A stretch of 64,000 nucleotides of DNA from Apteryx mantelli (lineage: Eukaryota; Chordata; Aves; Apterygiformes; Apterygidae): contig NC_089979.1 in assembly GCF_036417845.1 (NCBI RefSeq), positions 122,979,415 to 123,043,414 on the forward strand, given 5' to 3'. A program made the position numbers and the translations under genes. Below the pieces are notes generated by a model. That model saw only the letters and a program-made list of their open reading frames with translations. It searched no databases and was not told the DNA's origin. This document shows positions 26,344-36,200 of the stretch, in pieces. The number at the start of each line of letters is the position of its first letter. The stretch's first letter is position 1.

Positions 26344-26352
26344 ATTGGGCGG
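26344..26352 (+). promoter_or_regulatory. Inverted CCAAT box overlapping GC box
   Basis: ATTGGGCGG combines ATTGG (CCAAT on the other strand, NF-Y-like) and GGGCGG (Sp1-like). It lies about 40 bases upstream of the TATA box, a normal arrangement in RNA polymerase II promoters. Confidence 0.45.
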
Positions 26353-26387
26353 TCAAGCACCCTGTGAATCAGTGCTAGGGAGAGGCC

Positions 26388-26395
26388 TATATAAG
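26388..26395 (+). promoter_or_regulatory. TATA box of the CR1 internal promoter
   Basis: TATATAAG sits in a GC-rich context (AGGCC before, AGCCAGGCC after). The usual spacing predicts transcription starting near 26416-26421, just inside repeat copy B and 112 or more bases upstream of the ORF1 ATG. This fits a leader for ORF1 but would lose the upstream promoter unit. Confidence 0.55.
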
Positions 26396-26406
26396 AGCCA
26401 GGCCTA

Positions 26407-26457
26407 GAGCGCAGCTCCCAGAGCGCAGCGAACAGACGCAGCAGTTTGCGCAGCAGT
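26407..26457 (+). repeat. 5' direct repeat, copy B
   Basis: This is the second copy of the block at 26046-26095, offset by 361-362 bases. Its start lies 19 bases downstream of the first T of the TATA box, closer than a typical start site at 28-33. It runs into the three-unit 12-bp minisatellite at 26439-26474. Confidence 0.9.
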
Positions 26458-26474
26458 TTGCGCAGCAGTTTGCG
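26439..26474 (+). repeat. Three tandem 12-bp units in the CR1 leader
   Basis: The unit CAGCAGTTTGCG occurs three times in a row, then continues as CAGAAGGGCGCGCG. Copy A has one unit plus a partial. The unit length is a multiple of three, so changes in copy number leave any reading frame through it unchanged. Confidence 0.95.
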
Positions 26475-26532
26475 CAGAAGGGCGCGCGAAGGGACCTTCA
26501 TTTCTGTTCCCTGTGGTGTACACTTCCCCAAT

Positions 26533-27594
26533 ATGGTCGTGACACGCCGCACAGCGCGTTCCCCAGCGGCTGCTGGAGTTGCTGTGTCAGAGGCTGCGAC
26601 CCAGACCGACCCTCTGACAGTAGATGCAGCTCTGCAGGTCTCAGGCTGCAGGGAGTGCTGGGGGCCTCTCCGGGAGGCCTGGGCTGGCAGTCAGCTCTCC
26701 TGCAGGAGGTGTGCTGCTGTTGACGAGTTGTGTCGTCAGGTAAGGGGGTTACGGGAGGAGGTCAGTAGGCTGCGCAGCATCCGAGAAGCGGAGCAAGAGA
26801 TAGACAGGGTATTCTCGGAGACTGTACAGCTCCAGGAGTCCCAACCCCCCACAGCAGTGGAGTTGCCAGAGGGCTCTGTGCCGTGTGAAACGGTACATCA
26901 TAACATCATAGAAGAAGGCTGGAAACTGGTCACTGCTCGTGGGAGGAGAAAGGCTCCTACTCCTCCTGAAGACCTGAAGCTGAAGAACAGGTTTAGTGCC
27001 CTCCAGGATGAGGAGGAGATGGGCATGGCTGCCAGGGAAGTAACCGGGACAACAGACCCTGTGCCCTACCGGAACACCCGGAAAAAGCGGCGGGTGATTG
27101 TTGTGGGGGACTCCCTGCTGCAGGGGACGGAGGCATCTATCTGCAGACCTGACCTCTTGTCTAGAGAGGTTTGTGGCCTGCCGGGGGCTCGTGTGAGAGA
27201 TGTCATGGAAAGACTGCCAAGGCTCGTCCATTCTTCGGACTATTACCCACTGCTGCTCTTCCATGTGGGCGCCAATGACACCAAGGGCAAACTGCAGACC
27301 ATCAAGCAGGATTTCAGAGCTCTGGGGATGGTGGTCAAGGGTCTGGGAGCCCAGGTCATCTTCTCCTCAATCCTGCCAGTGAGGGGGATGGATGAGAGGA
27401 GGAGGAGACGGACTTTCCAGGTTAACGACTGGCTGCGCCGCTGGTGTTGGCAGCAGGGTTTTGGTTTCTACGACCATGGGACCCTGTTTGAAGATCGACA
27501 ACTGATGGCGAGAGATGGGATCCACCTCACGAGGCGGGGCACGCGTGTCTTTGCCAACAGGTTGGCCAACCTGGTAAGGAGGGCTTTAAACTAG
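26533..27594 (+). CDS. CR1 ORF1 protein: zinc-finger-like, coiled-coil and SGNH esterase domains
   Basis: This 353-residue protein starts at the first ATG of the leader, in good Kozak context (A at -3, G at +4). The same frame is open upstream to 26446, but only from a TTG, so that extension is not taken. Two CxxC pairs (Cys39/Cys42 and Cys57/Cys60) suggest a zinc-binding, PHD-like fold, followed by a charged, heptad-like region at about 62-103. A basic stretch (RKKRR, 183-187) leads into an SGNH/GDSL hydrolase domain at about 188-350: GDSLL (Ser194), the oxyanion glycine region LPGA (Gly218), GAND (Asn248) and DGIHLT (Asp328, His331). All four SGNH residues are present. CR1-family ORF1 proteins are known to carry PHD-like and esterase domains. 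They are thought to bind the element RNA and help retrotransposition in an RNP, but the esterase substrate is unknown. ORF2 follows after 5 bases. No stop or frameshift is seen. Confidence 0.93.
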   Translation: MVVTRRTARSPAAAGVAVSEAATQTDPLTVDAALQVSGCRECWGPLREAWAGSQLSCRRCAAVDELCRQVRGLREEVSRLRSIREAEQEIDRVFSETVQLQESQPPTAVELPEGSVPCETVHHNIIEEGWKLVTARGRRKAPTPPEDLKLKNRFSALQDEEEMGMAAREVTGTTDPVPYRNTRKKRRVIVVGDSLLQGTEASICRPDLLSREVCGLPGARVRDVMERLPRLVHSSDYYPLLLFHVGANDTKGKLQTIKQDFRALGMVVKGLGAQVIFSSILPVRGMDERRRRRTFQVNDWLRRWCWQQGFGFYDHGTLFEDRQLMARDGIHLTRRGTRVFANRLANLVRRALN

Positions 27595-27599
27595 GAAAG

Positions 27600-30533
27600 A
27601 TGGGGGAAGGGGAGAGTTATAGTGCCAAGGTAGTTGGCAAAAGACTGCTCAAGTCAGGATGCCTCCAACAGGTGAATGCAGCCAGGGAAGTGCGCATGGG
27701 ATGTGGCTATGGAGGACCCTCTTTTACCCCTCCTGGGAAACCTGCATGCTCGATCACCTCTCTGAAATGCCTGTACACCAATGCACGCAGCTTGGGGAAC
27801 AAACAGGAAGAACTAGAGATCTGTGTGCGGTCGCAGGGCCATGATCTCATTGCCATTACAGAGACATGGTGGGATAGCTCGCATGACTGGAGTGCTGTCA
27901 TGGATGGCTACGTACTTTTTAGGAAAGACAGGCCAGGAAAGCGAGGTGGTGGAGTTGCTCTTTATGTGAGAGAGCAACTGGAAAGTATTGAGCTGTGCCT
28001 AGGGGTGGATGAAGAGCGAGTCGAGAGCTTATGGGTAAGGATCAAAGGGCAGGCTAATAGAGGTGACACTGTTGTGGGTGTTTACTACAGGCCACCTGAT
28101 CAGGATGAGGAAGTGGATGAGGCCTTCTACAGACAGCTGGAAGTAGCCTCACAATCCCAGGCCCTGGTTCTCATGGGGGACTTCAACCACCCTGATATCT
28201 GCTGGAAAGACAGCACAGCTAGGCACAAACAGTCCTGGAGATTCCTGCAGAGCATTGGTGACAACTTCTTGACCCAGGTGGTGGAGGAGCCAACAAGGAG
28301 AGGTGTGCTGCTGGACCTCGTACTAACTAACAAAGAAGGACTGGTGGAAGATGTGAAGGTTGGGGGCTGCCTTGGCTGCAGTGACCATGAGATGGTGGAG
28401 TTCAGGATCCTGCGAGGAGGCAGCAGGGCACCAAGTAGGATCGCAACCCTGGACTTCAGGAGAGCAAACTTTGTCCTCTTCAGGGACCTACTTGGAGGAA
28501 TCCCATGGGTGAGGGCCCTGGAAGGAAGGAGTGTTCAAGAGAGTTGGTTAATATTCAAACATCACTTCCTCCAGGCTCAAGAGCGGTGCATCCCTATGAG
28601 TAGGAAGTCAAGCAAAGGAGGCAGGAGACCTGCATGGATGAGCAAGGAGCTCCTGGCAAAACTCAACCAGAAGAAGGAAGTCTACAGAAAGTGGAAAGGG
28701 GGACAGGCCACTTGGGAGGAATATAGGAATGTTGTCAGAGTATGCAGGGATGCGACGAGGAAGGCTAAGGCCCGTTTGGAATTAAATCTGGCTAGAGATG
28801 TCAAGGACAACAAGAAGGGCTTCTTCAAATACATCAGCAGCAAGAGGAAGACTAAGGAAAATGTGGGCCCTTTGCTGAATGGGGTGGGTGCCCTGGTGAC
28901 AAAGGATGCAGAGAAGGCAGAGTTACTGAATGCCACCTTTGCTTCAGTCTTTACTGGTCAGGCCAGCCCTCAGGAGCCCCAGACCCTGGAGGCAAGAGAG
29001 AAAGTCTGGAGAGAGGAAGACTTTCCCTTGGTGGAGGAGGAGTGGGTTAGAGATCATTTAAGCAAACTTGACACCCACAAATCCATGGGACCTGATGGGA
29101 TGCACCCACGAGTGCTGAGGGAGCTGGCGGATGTTATTGCTAAGCCACTCTCCATCATCTTTGAAAGGTCATGGAGAACAGGAGAGGTGCCCGAGGACTG
29201 GAAGAAAGCCAATGTCACGCCAGTCTTCAAAAAGGGCAAGAAGGAGGACCCAGGGAACTACAGGCCAGTCAGCCTCACCTCCATCCCTGGAAAGGTGATG
29301 GAGCAGCTCATCCTGGAAGCCATCTCCACGCATGTGGAGGACAAGAAGGTGATCAGGAGTAGTCAGCATGGCTTCACCAAGGGGAAATCATGCCTAACCA
29401 ATCTGATAGCCTTCTATGATGGAATGACTGGCTGGGTAGATGAGGGGAGAGCAGTGGATGTTGTCTACCTAGACTTCAGCAAGGCTTTTGACACTGTCTC
29501 CCATAGCATCCTCATAGACAAGCTCAGGAAGTGTGGGTTAGATGAGTGGACAGTGAGGTGGATTGAGACCTGGCTGAATGGCAGAGCTCAGAGAGTTGTG
29601 ATCAGTGGTACAGAGTCTAGTTGGAGGCCTGTAGCTAGCGGTGTCCCCCAGGGGTCAGTACTGGGTCCAGTCTTGTTCAACTTCTTCATCAATGACCTGG
29701 ATGAAGGCACAGAGTGCACACTCAGCAAGTTTGCTGATGATACAAAACTGGGAGGAGTGGCCGATACGCCAGAGGGCTGTGCTGCCATTCAAAGAGACTT
29801 GGACAGGCTGGAGAGGAGGGCAGAGAGGAACCTCATGAAATTCAACAAAGGGAAGTGCAGGGTCCTGCACCTGGGGAGGAATAACCCCATGCAACAGTAC
29901 AGGTTGGGGGTTGACCTGCTGGAAAGCAGCTCTGCTGAGAAGGACCTGGGAGTGCTGGTGGACACCAAGTTAAGCATGAGGCAGCAATGTGCCCTTGTGG
30001 CCAAGAAGGCCAATGGTATCCTGGGGTGCATCAGGAAGAGTGTTGCCAGCAGGTGGAGGGAGGTGATCCTCCCCCTCTCCTCAGCCCTGGTGAGGCCACA
30101 TCTGGAGTACTGTGTCCAGTTCTGGGCTCCCCAGTACAAGAGGGATGTGGCACTACTGGAGCAAGTCCAGCGAAGGGCCACAAAGATGATTAGGGGACTG
30201 GAGCATCTCTCTTATGAGGAAAGACTGAGAGAGCTGGGCCTGTTTAGCCTGGAGAAGAGAAGGCTGAGAGGAGATCTTATCAATGTGTACAAGTATCTGA
30301 AGGGAGGGTGTCGAGAGGATGGGGCCAGACTCTTTTCAGTGGTGCCCAGCGACAGGACGCGAGGCAATGGGCACAAACTGAAACACAGACACTTCCATCT
30401 TAACATGAGGAAAAACTTTTTCACTGTGAGGGTGACAGAGCACTGGCACAGGTTGCCCAGAGAGGTTGTGGAGTCTCCTTCTCTGGAGATATTCAAAAGC
30501 CGCCTGGATGCAATCCTGTGCAATGTGCTCTAG
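27600..30533 (+). CDS. CR1 ORF2 protein: APE-type endonuclease and reverse transcriptase
   Basis: This 977-residue polyprotein nicks target DNA and copies the element RNA onto the exposed 3' end (target-primed reverse transcription). The ATG at 27600 has A at -3 and G at +4. The endonuclease spans about 55-265, with Asn61 (TNARSL), Glu88 (ITETWW), YYRPP (162-166), GDFNHPD (193-199), LDLVLTN (238-244) and SDH (261-263). The reverse transcriptase spans about 495-760: GPDG (497-500), YRPVSLTS (554-561), motif [10 protein letters not shown] (623-631, Asp625), motif [11 protein letters not shown] (681-690) and motif C FADD (711-714, Asp713/Asp714). FADD rather than YADD is usual for CR1. The conserved C-terminal region after the RT includes RPHLEYC (832-838) and the RRAT and [17 protein letters not shown] segments (858-888). 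No RNase H is present, as expected. The frame is shifted by -1 relative to ORF1. All key residues checked are present. Confidence 0.96.
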   Translation: MGEGESYSAKVVGKRLLKSGCLQQVNAAREVRMGCGYGGPSFTPPGKPACSITSLKCLYTNARSLGNKQEELEICVRSQGHDLIAITETWWDSSHDWSAVMDGYVLFRKDRPGKRGGGVALYVREQLESIELCLGVDEERVESLWVRIKGQANRGDTVVGVYYRPPDQDEEVDEAFYRQLEVASQSQALVLMGDFNHPDICWKDSTARHKQSWRFLQSIGDNFLTQVVEEPTRRGVLLDLVLTNKEGLVEDVKVGGCLGCSDHEMVEFRILRGGSRAPSRIATLDFRRANFVLFRDLLGGIPWVRALEGRSVQESWLIFKHHFLQAQERCIPMSRKSSKGGRRPAWMSKELLAKLNQKKEVYRKWKGGQATWEEYRNVVRVCRDATRKAKARLELNLARDVKDNKKGFFKYISSKRKTKENVGPLLNGVGALVTKDAEKAELLNATFASVFTGQASPQEPQTLEAREKVWREEDFPLVEEEWVRDHLSKLDTHKSMGPDGMHPRVLRELADVIAKPLSIIFERSWRTGEVPEDWKKANVTPVFKKGKKEDPGNYRPVSLTSIPGKVMEQLILEAISTHVEDKKVIRSSQHGFTKGKSCLTNLIAFYDGMTGWVDEGRAVDVVYLDFSKAFDTVSHSILIDKLRKCGLDEWTVRWIETWLNGRAQRVVISGTESSWRPVASGVPQGSVLGPVLFNFFINDLDEGTECTLSKFADDTKLGGVADTPEGCAAIQRDLDRLERRAERNLMKFNKGKCRVLHLGRNNPMQQYRLGVDLLESSSAEKDLGVLVDTKLSMRQQCALVAKKANGILGCIRKSVASRWREVILPLSSALVRPHLEYCVQFWAPQYKRDVALLEQVQRRATKMIRGLEHLSYEERLRELGLFSLEKRRLRGDLINVYKYLKGGCREDGARLFSVVPSDRTRGNGHKLKHRHFHLNMRKNFFTVRVTEHWHRLPREVVESPSLEIFKSRLDAILCNVL

Positions 30534-30623
30534 GTGACCCTGCTTGAGCAGGGGGGTTGGACTAGATGATCTCCAGAGGTCCCTTCCAACCTCAGTGATT
30601 CTGTGATTCTGTGATTCTGTGAT
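30534..30623 (+). promoter_or_regulatory. CR1 3' UTR: hairpin and tail recognised by its reverse transcriptase
   Basis: This is the conserved CR1 end. A perfect hairpin CCCTGCTTGAGCAGGG (30538-30553, six-base-pair stem with a TTGA loop) is followed by GGACTAGATGATCTCCAG and TCCCTTCCAACCTC, then TGATTCTG three times (30596-30619) and TGAT. CR1 has no poly-A tail; its reverse transcriptase is known to recognise this end. The same segment is what survives at 12489-12568. Confidence 0.92.
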
Positions 30624-33084
30624 CTGCTTTACATCAGATATTGAATCAGTGCAGGTCCTGGAATGATAAATGACTTTATCTGCATGGAATCGACTCAAAA
30701 AGATAACCGGAGCTTGGAGGCTGGGTATTAAAAACACTCTAAATTCCACTGTAACTTGCGCTTTCATGTTTTTTTTCTCCGTCTTGCTCTGGCTTCTGTG
30801 AAGCAAATTAGAGTCTTTAACTCTGTGCGATCAAATCTTGTGCAATTAGGGAAAAGGCTCATGAAACAGGACCAACGGGAACGTGCTGGAAAAACAAAAT
30901 GGGAGCCGGCAGCAGCTGCCCAGGATTCGTGCAGTCGACGCAGGGCCGTCTCCTCCTGTTGCCGCAGAGCCGCGGCAGCCTCGCAAAACTCCATCAATTT
31001 GGCTCGGCAGCATCGGCAGGCAGGGAGCGCGGTGACAGCTCTGCCTAATGAGGTCGGTGTCGTTAAGATATAGTGCTGTAGTTCAGCCAGGCAGCGTTCA
31101 GTTAACTCTCTGCCTGTGTAAACAGGTCTAATGATGCGATGCGCCTTTTAATGTACAGAGAACGGATTTGTCACCCTTCAAATATGCTAAGAGTCAAGGA
31201 GGTGAAAACAAGTGGTGGCCACTGCGATGGTTTCAGCTCGAACCTTTCCGGGGTGGGTTTCTCACGCCAGTGGTCCTGGCGGGCTTTGAGGGTACCATGA
31301 GGCCTTCTGGCCTTGAGCACCCAATGTCAAAAAACAAAACAAATGCAAATGCAGTTGGAATAAAGTAATCCCTGAACCACTGGAGATATCTGTTCAGCTG
31401 TTTTTGCTAACGTCGACCAAGCTTGGAAGTTGACACTAAGGTCAACAGATCATAAAATTTCAAAACACAGTAGCAATATCCTTTTTGTTTTTCAATTCAA
31501 AAAAATCCACGCGACTTTGCTCTGCATGCTCTGGCAGCTGATTCATTCTGGGAGATTGCAGGATGTTGGCTTCGGTGTTCATTTCCATGCACAGGGCTCT
31601 GTTTTTTCTGTTTTTAACTGGGACCATGTGTCTCTATATCCCTCTGAAATGTGAGGCTTTGGAATTCCCAAGTTTTATATTCTTGTAGCTTTCATTTTCC
31701 TCTTACCACCAGCCAGAGGTTGGATGAAGAAGTCAGAGTTGCTACAATTCTTATCACTTACTGAAGGTAGTCCCTATAATGTAAAAGGAGATTACTCATC
31801 CAAAGAAATTTTGTTTGGAAATTCACTACAAGAGTCATAATTTTTTCACTGTGTGGCCATTTTAATTATTACAGCAGCAGAGATTCTTTTTTACGGTTTA
31901 TATGATACAGTGAATAATTTTCACTGGCCAGAGACTTGAAAGATACCCCATTTATGGTACTTTTCACAGGGCCTGTTGAAGTCAGTGGAGGGTGTCCTGT
32001 TGTCTTCAGTGAGCACTGAGCCCATGGATGTTAAAAGAGAGAAATTTGACTTGGTGTAAATCCTTTGTGTTTGAATTGGGGATAATTTCAGTCTGAACCT
32101 GCTTTTTTGACAGAGCTAATTCGCCCTCGAAGGGGCTGCTTTAGAGGAGCTCCACAATTTGCATGTTGTGTGAGGTCTATTATTGACATAATGAGGTGTT
32201 ATTGGATTAGAGGGTTTACCACCAGAACTAATTGTTCAAAAGAATGTATAGGTTTTTATAAGCCTCCCAAACTGGCCTTTATTAGATTGGAATTAATATA
32301 TTTCACTTGCATGCTTGCAGTGACTCAGGCCTGCTGTTCCCTTTATGACCAGTACTTACAGGAACTTACAGAACTGCGAAGGAAATATGCACACAAACTA
32401 ACATCTTTCGGGGCAATATCCTCAAGTTGCTCCTTTGGAGTATTATTCTCTTGTGTGATACACATTCATTTGTACAATCCCTGCCCTGCGGTCAGGAGAG
32501 ACACACTTGTTCCAAACATTCCAGTGTAATAGCTTGTTATCCAATAGTGTTATATTTAAAGGCTTGGGCTGGTGTATTATAAAAATACTGCATTATAGAA
32601 CTAGTTTAAGTATTTAATAAAACAACTATTTACAATTTCTATTTACTGAATTATATCTACAATATGTAATTTGTACCCGGCCACCTGTCCTGCACATAGA
32701 AGGGGACAGTGAGGTCACTTTGTTTTCTCCTGGGAATGTGATCTTCTGTGTTTTCCTGGACAGTTCAGTCTAAAGAGGCTTCTGGATTGGCTCCTGTTGG
32801 TATTGTTAAATAGCAATGAAATAAGGAAGGCATCAAACACTGAAGAAATGAGAAAGTGATTCCTCACCATGCACTCCCTTTCAGAAGTTACGTGCAAATT
32901 TTCAAACTCATAGATGTAGCATGTTCAGCACTGCTCCGTCTCCACCAGGAAAGCCTGCTTAGTGTTACATTACTTTATTGAAACTCAGTGTGGACTGTTC
33001 AAAGCAGCTCCCAGCCAGGGGTTTAAAACACTTGCTGGGGAGCAGTGTTGGAGTGGTTTTTTTGGAGCCTGCAGAGCAAGCGCA
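30624..33084. other. Gene-free flank downstream of the CR1
   Basis: No gene was recognised. Bases 30900-31200 are rather GC- and CpG-rich for this window and include a forkhead-like TGTAAACA near 31120. Bases 32100-32540 hold a plus-strand frame open for about 140 codons, from a non-ATG codon and without a domain; the texture suggests a conserved non-coding block more than a gene. Confidence 0.5.
32100..32540. promoter_or_regulatory. Candidate conserved non-coding element
   Basis: The block is complex sequence with several AT-rich factor-like words (for example GACATAATGAGG, AACTAATTG and GGAATTAATATA) and no sign of a transposon. A frame of about 140 codons is open on the plus strand, but its translation is rich in Cys, Ile and Phe and shows no family. 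The call is inferred from composition; conservation was not tested. Confidence 0.22.
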
Positions 33085-33255
33085 GCCCACACTGGAGGTT
33101 GGCTGACCTTAGGTTATATTCCTAGCTCTGCTGCTAGCTGCTCTTTGATATGGAGCAGGAAAGAGAGCAGCAGTGTGCCCATTCTCCATCCTCCCAAGGA
33201 CTTTGTAAGAGATATTTGGTGATGCATAGCTGTAAACTTAAAATATGGAGTGAAA
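33085..33255 (+). repeat. MIR-like SINE remnant
   Basis: The part GACCTTAGGTTATATTCCTA then GCTCTGCTGCTAGCTGCTC resembles the end of the tRNA-like head and the core of MIR, remembered as GACCTGGGTTCGATTCCCAG then CTCTGCCACT. Further on, CCCATTCTCCATC and TGTAAACTTAAAATATGG are placed where MIR has its pyrimidine-rich stretch and TGTAAAATGG. It is old and diverged. Confidence 0.5.
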
Positions 33256-36200
33256 AGTTTCCTGGGCAGAAGCCAGGGAGAGAATTAATTTCCCCCTGGA
33301 GCTCACGGTTGATGTTGTATTATGGGGCTACCATCAAGGTATAAGCGGTAGCCATCTGGCAGCCCCAGACCAGCTCTGGGCATTTCCGTAACAGACCTTT
33401 CTTGGAAGAGCTGCCTAGATTGAATAAACTCTGCCTGCAGGATGGGAGACAGGGGCAGTTACACACCTAAACCACATGGAAATATAAATAAATATTTGCC
33501 TGTCATGTTGTCAGCTATTACAAAAACCCACTCTCAAAGGGCAGCTCTGAAGAGATACAAAGCAGCATTTTCAAGGAGCTTCCTGAATTTGCACAGATAA
33601 AGGAGAAATAGCAAGCGTCAGCGCAGAAACAGAAAAGCATGAATATACCCAGTGCTCAAAAATTGCTAATGCCTCATGGTCGGCAATCAGTCTTGATATG
33701 TTCTTCTTTTCTCCAAATTTACACTTTCCTTCTTCCCATCCTCCCTCCCGCTTCCTGGTAAGCAGTTTGAGAGCTCTGCCCTGCGCTGGTGAGTGGTTTC
33801 AGCTGCCAGCAACTCCAGCCATGGAAATAGCCGGGTGATTGGCACTTTTGTTTATGCTGAGTGCTTTAGGCTGCTCACTGAGAGCAACCTGCCGACACTG
33901 AATCACAGCCACGGGGAGCTCTGACCAATGCAACTCAGCATTTAGGAAGCAGCATCTGCTCTGCCCCCTTCCCGTACTCACCAGCTAATTTGGGGTTGGG
34001 GGAAGCATCCCCACAACGTGGCTAAACAAGTTGGTTTGTTTAGGCATGAGACTTGTGTACCCCAAACAGCTGGACGCCAGTCATGAGCATGCTGTTGCAT
34101 GGGCTGTCCCCTAGGAGTGGATGAAGGCAGAGGCAGAGTCTCTCGTGACAGTAGTTTGGCTGAAGCTGCTGGAGCTTCAGCAGGCAACAACCACTGAGGA
34201 AATGGCTCAGGCTGCTTGTGCCAGTCCATGGAGCTATGTAAAGGTTTTTATGGAAGAGGAAAATCCATAAAGGTATTTGGTAGCCTGCAGAAGAAAGAAA
34301 TGAGAGCTCCAGTTTCTTTGCTAATTCTGTGGCATGTCAGTGTGACCGTTTTCTATTGCATGTTGCTAGCTTCCAACGGAAAAAGCTTTCTCATGGAGAC
34401 CTCAAGTCATTATTATGCTAACTATAGATACTTGGGAAAATGTTCATAAGCTCAGCTCAGAATTAAGTCAAGTTATCTGATTTATAAAAGGGAGAGCTAG
34501 TATTTTCCTTTCTAAAGACTTTAGTTCCAGTCATTTTTGGTCCTGTATTATAGTAAGAATTTACATTCAAGATTGAGAGTTACTAACTGATGACTAATAT
34601 AATGATACCTTTCACGTAATTGTTTACACATAATACGTTTTCTCCTCTGTTAGTTTTAGTAATGAAACTTTGGCGAATATAGGAAATGCATATAACTTCA
34701 TATGTTATCTCCTTTTCATCAACCCATTTTCTGTGTGAAAGGGAAAGTAGCTTTTTACCACTGAGATCTCAGTGCTTCAAACAAAGCCATGTGAATCTGT
34801 TCAATAGAAAATGAAACTAATGCGTAAATGTATTAATGCACTAAAACCTGCACTCTTTTTTGTTGTTGTTTCAGTGTTAGTTTAGAGGAGAGAAATTAAA
34901 TATCTGACCAGGGAAGGGGTATGGTAAAAGTGCATGAATGAAAAATGATTACTCTTTTATACATTTTGTTGGACATCCAGTTACACAAAAAGGAGAGATT
35001 GTTGCCTCAGAGTTACTACCTTGCTCCACACTTAGGTATCAAATACATTCAAATTTATACTAGTCAGTTCTTTGGTGTGCAATTTGTATGCATGTTGATA
35101 GGGTTTCAAAAAGTGTGGGGGAGGTAACCCTCCAGGGACTTTTTATACACAAGCCAAGTGCTCCTGCATGCATGATGGAGCAATTTCTTCTCTCTGGAAA
35201 GTGCTGCTAGATAGAAATACGATAGCAGAGCAAACATTGGCTTCCTTAGAATTGTTACTTGTTCAAATAAGGATACCATAACCAAATCCTATAGTAGATC
35301 AAAAGTGCTCTCTTCTGTACAGATGAGATTTCTCAATAATTTTTGGTAGGATGCCAAACAGAAGGCATAGTTCATTGAAAGTTGGTACACAGTATAGAGT
35401 ATAAGCTTATATATACTTAAAACCCTTTAATTTAATATTTAAATCTAATATGTTAAGTATTTTTCCAATGGTTTAGGGCTTGTTCCCTTGCTAGAATAGA
35501 TTAGCAGTGTTTTATTTTGGTCAATGCATTCATACTGATTTACCCTCTTGAAAAATCTGAAGATTGATTTGTTTTTGGAAGTTTAGCAGTTTATCTCACT
35601 GGAATTATTTAACGCAGTGTCCTCCTGAAAAGTCAACAGAGCTTGGAGAGTAAAGGAACAGATATATATTCCTTTACAGAGTGGAGCACTCATCTGCCTG
35701 TGCCGTATACTGGTATACAAAAGTCTAGCAAATAAACTTGAACCTAAACTAAGCATAGAGATTTATATGCTGAACTGATTTCAAGAGCGGATTCACAGCA
35801 CAGACGAATTTAAAGGGGATTAATAATCTATCAATAATACATATCTAAGACATGTAGCAGCAATGTGGATTTTGAAATGGAGAAAACTTAAGTGAAATAT
35901 AGAGGCTGTGTCCACACTGAAAATTTACTAATTGAGTGAAATCTTCTAACAGTGCTAAACCAGCACAAGGTCTTTTGGCTTTATAAAAGGAATACTGGCG
36001 TAAAACAATGGACTTCAATCTGTGTAGTATACCGCAGTTTCTATCTATTACTATTATCTGTAAGTAACACTTCCATGCTAAAATTTAAGCTATAACCCCC
36101 TTCTCAAAACTGTATGCTGATTTTCTTAAAGAGAACTCTAATTACTCTCTTTAAGCTTTTGACTTGGAGCTGCATATAATTTCTCCCTACAGTTGGATAA

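Larger units (their letters stand above)
26046..26532 (+). promoter_or_regulatory. CR1 5' UTR with internal promoter
   Basis: This leader precedes the ORF1 ATG. A block of about 50 bases at its start (26046-26095) recurs at 26407-26457, so the leader looks like one promoter unit of about 361 bases framed by two copies of a start-proximal segment. Between them lie an inverted CCAAT box (ATTGG, 26344-26348) overlapping a GC box (GGGCGG, 26347-26352) and a TATA box at 26388-26395. LINEs need promoters that are carried in their own RNA, and repeated promoter units are known in some L1 families. That this leader works this way is inference. Confidence 0.6.
26046..30623 (+). mobile_element. CR1: Full-length CR1 non-LTR retrotransposon with both ORFs intact
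   Basis: This 4.58-kb LINE has every expected part in order: a 5' UTR of about 490 bases with a TATA-type promoter module, ORF1, a 5-base gap, ORF2, a short 3' UTR and a tail of three TGATTCTG units. CR1 elements are usually 5' truncated to a few hundred bases, so a copy of about the full family length with two open frames is rare. Its base composition is clearly richer in GC than the flanks. The 3' end is diagnostic of avian CR1. The 5' boundary is set at 26046, where similarity to the repeated 5' block at 26407 begins, and is uncertain by some bases. No clear target-site duplication is present. Absence of internal stops or frameshifts implies a recent insertion, and it may still be polymorphic in the population. 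Whether it is transcribed cannot be told from sequence. Confidence 0.95.

Noticed and set aside
26446-26532. N-terminal extension of ORF1 from 26446
   Set aside because: It would start at a TTG. The first ATG, at 26533, has a good Kozak context and the upstream codons cover the 12-bp tandem repeat.
26749-27264. 171-codon minus-strand frame within CR1 ORF1
   Set aside because: It lies fully antisense to the well-supported ORF1 and shows no domain; it is a shadow of the coding strand.
29789-30806. Minus-strand frames of 130 and 156 codons over the CR1 3' end
   Set aside because: Antisense to ORF2 and its 3' UTR, with no motif; they reflect coding-strand composition.
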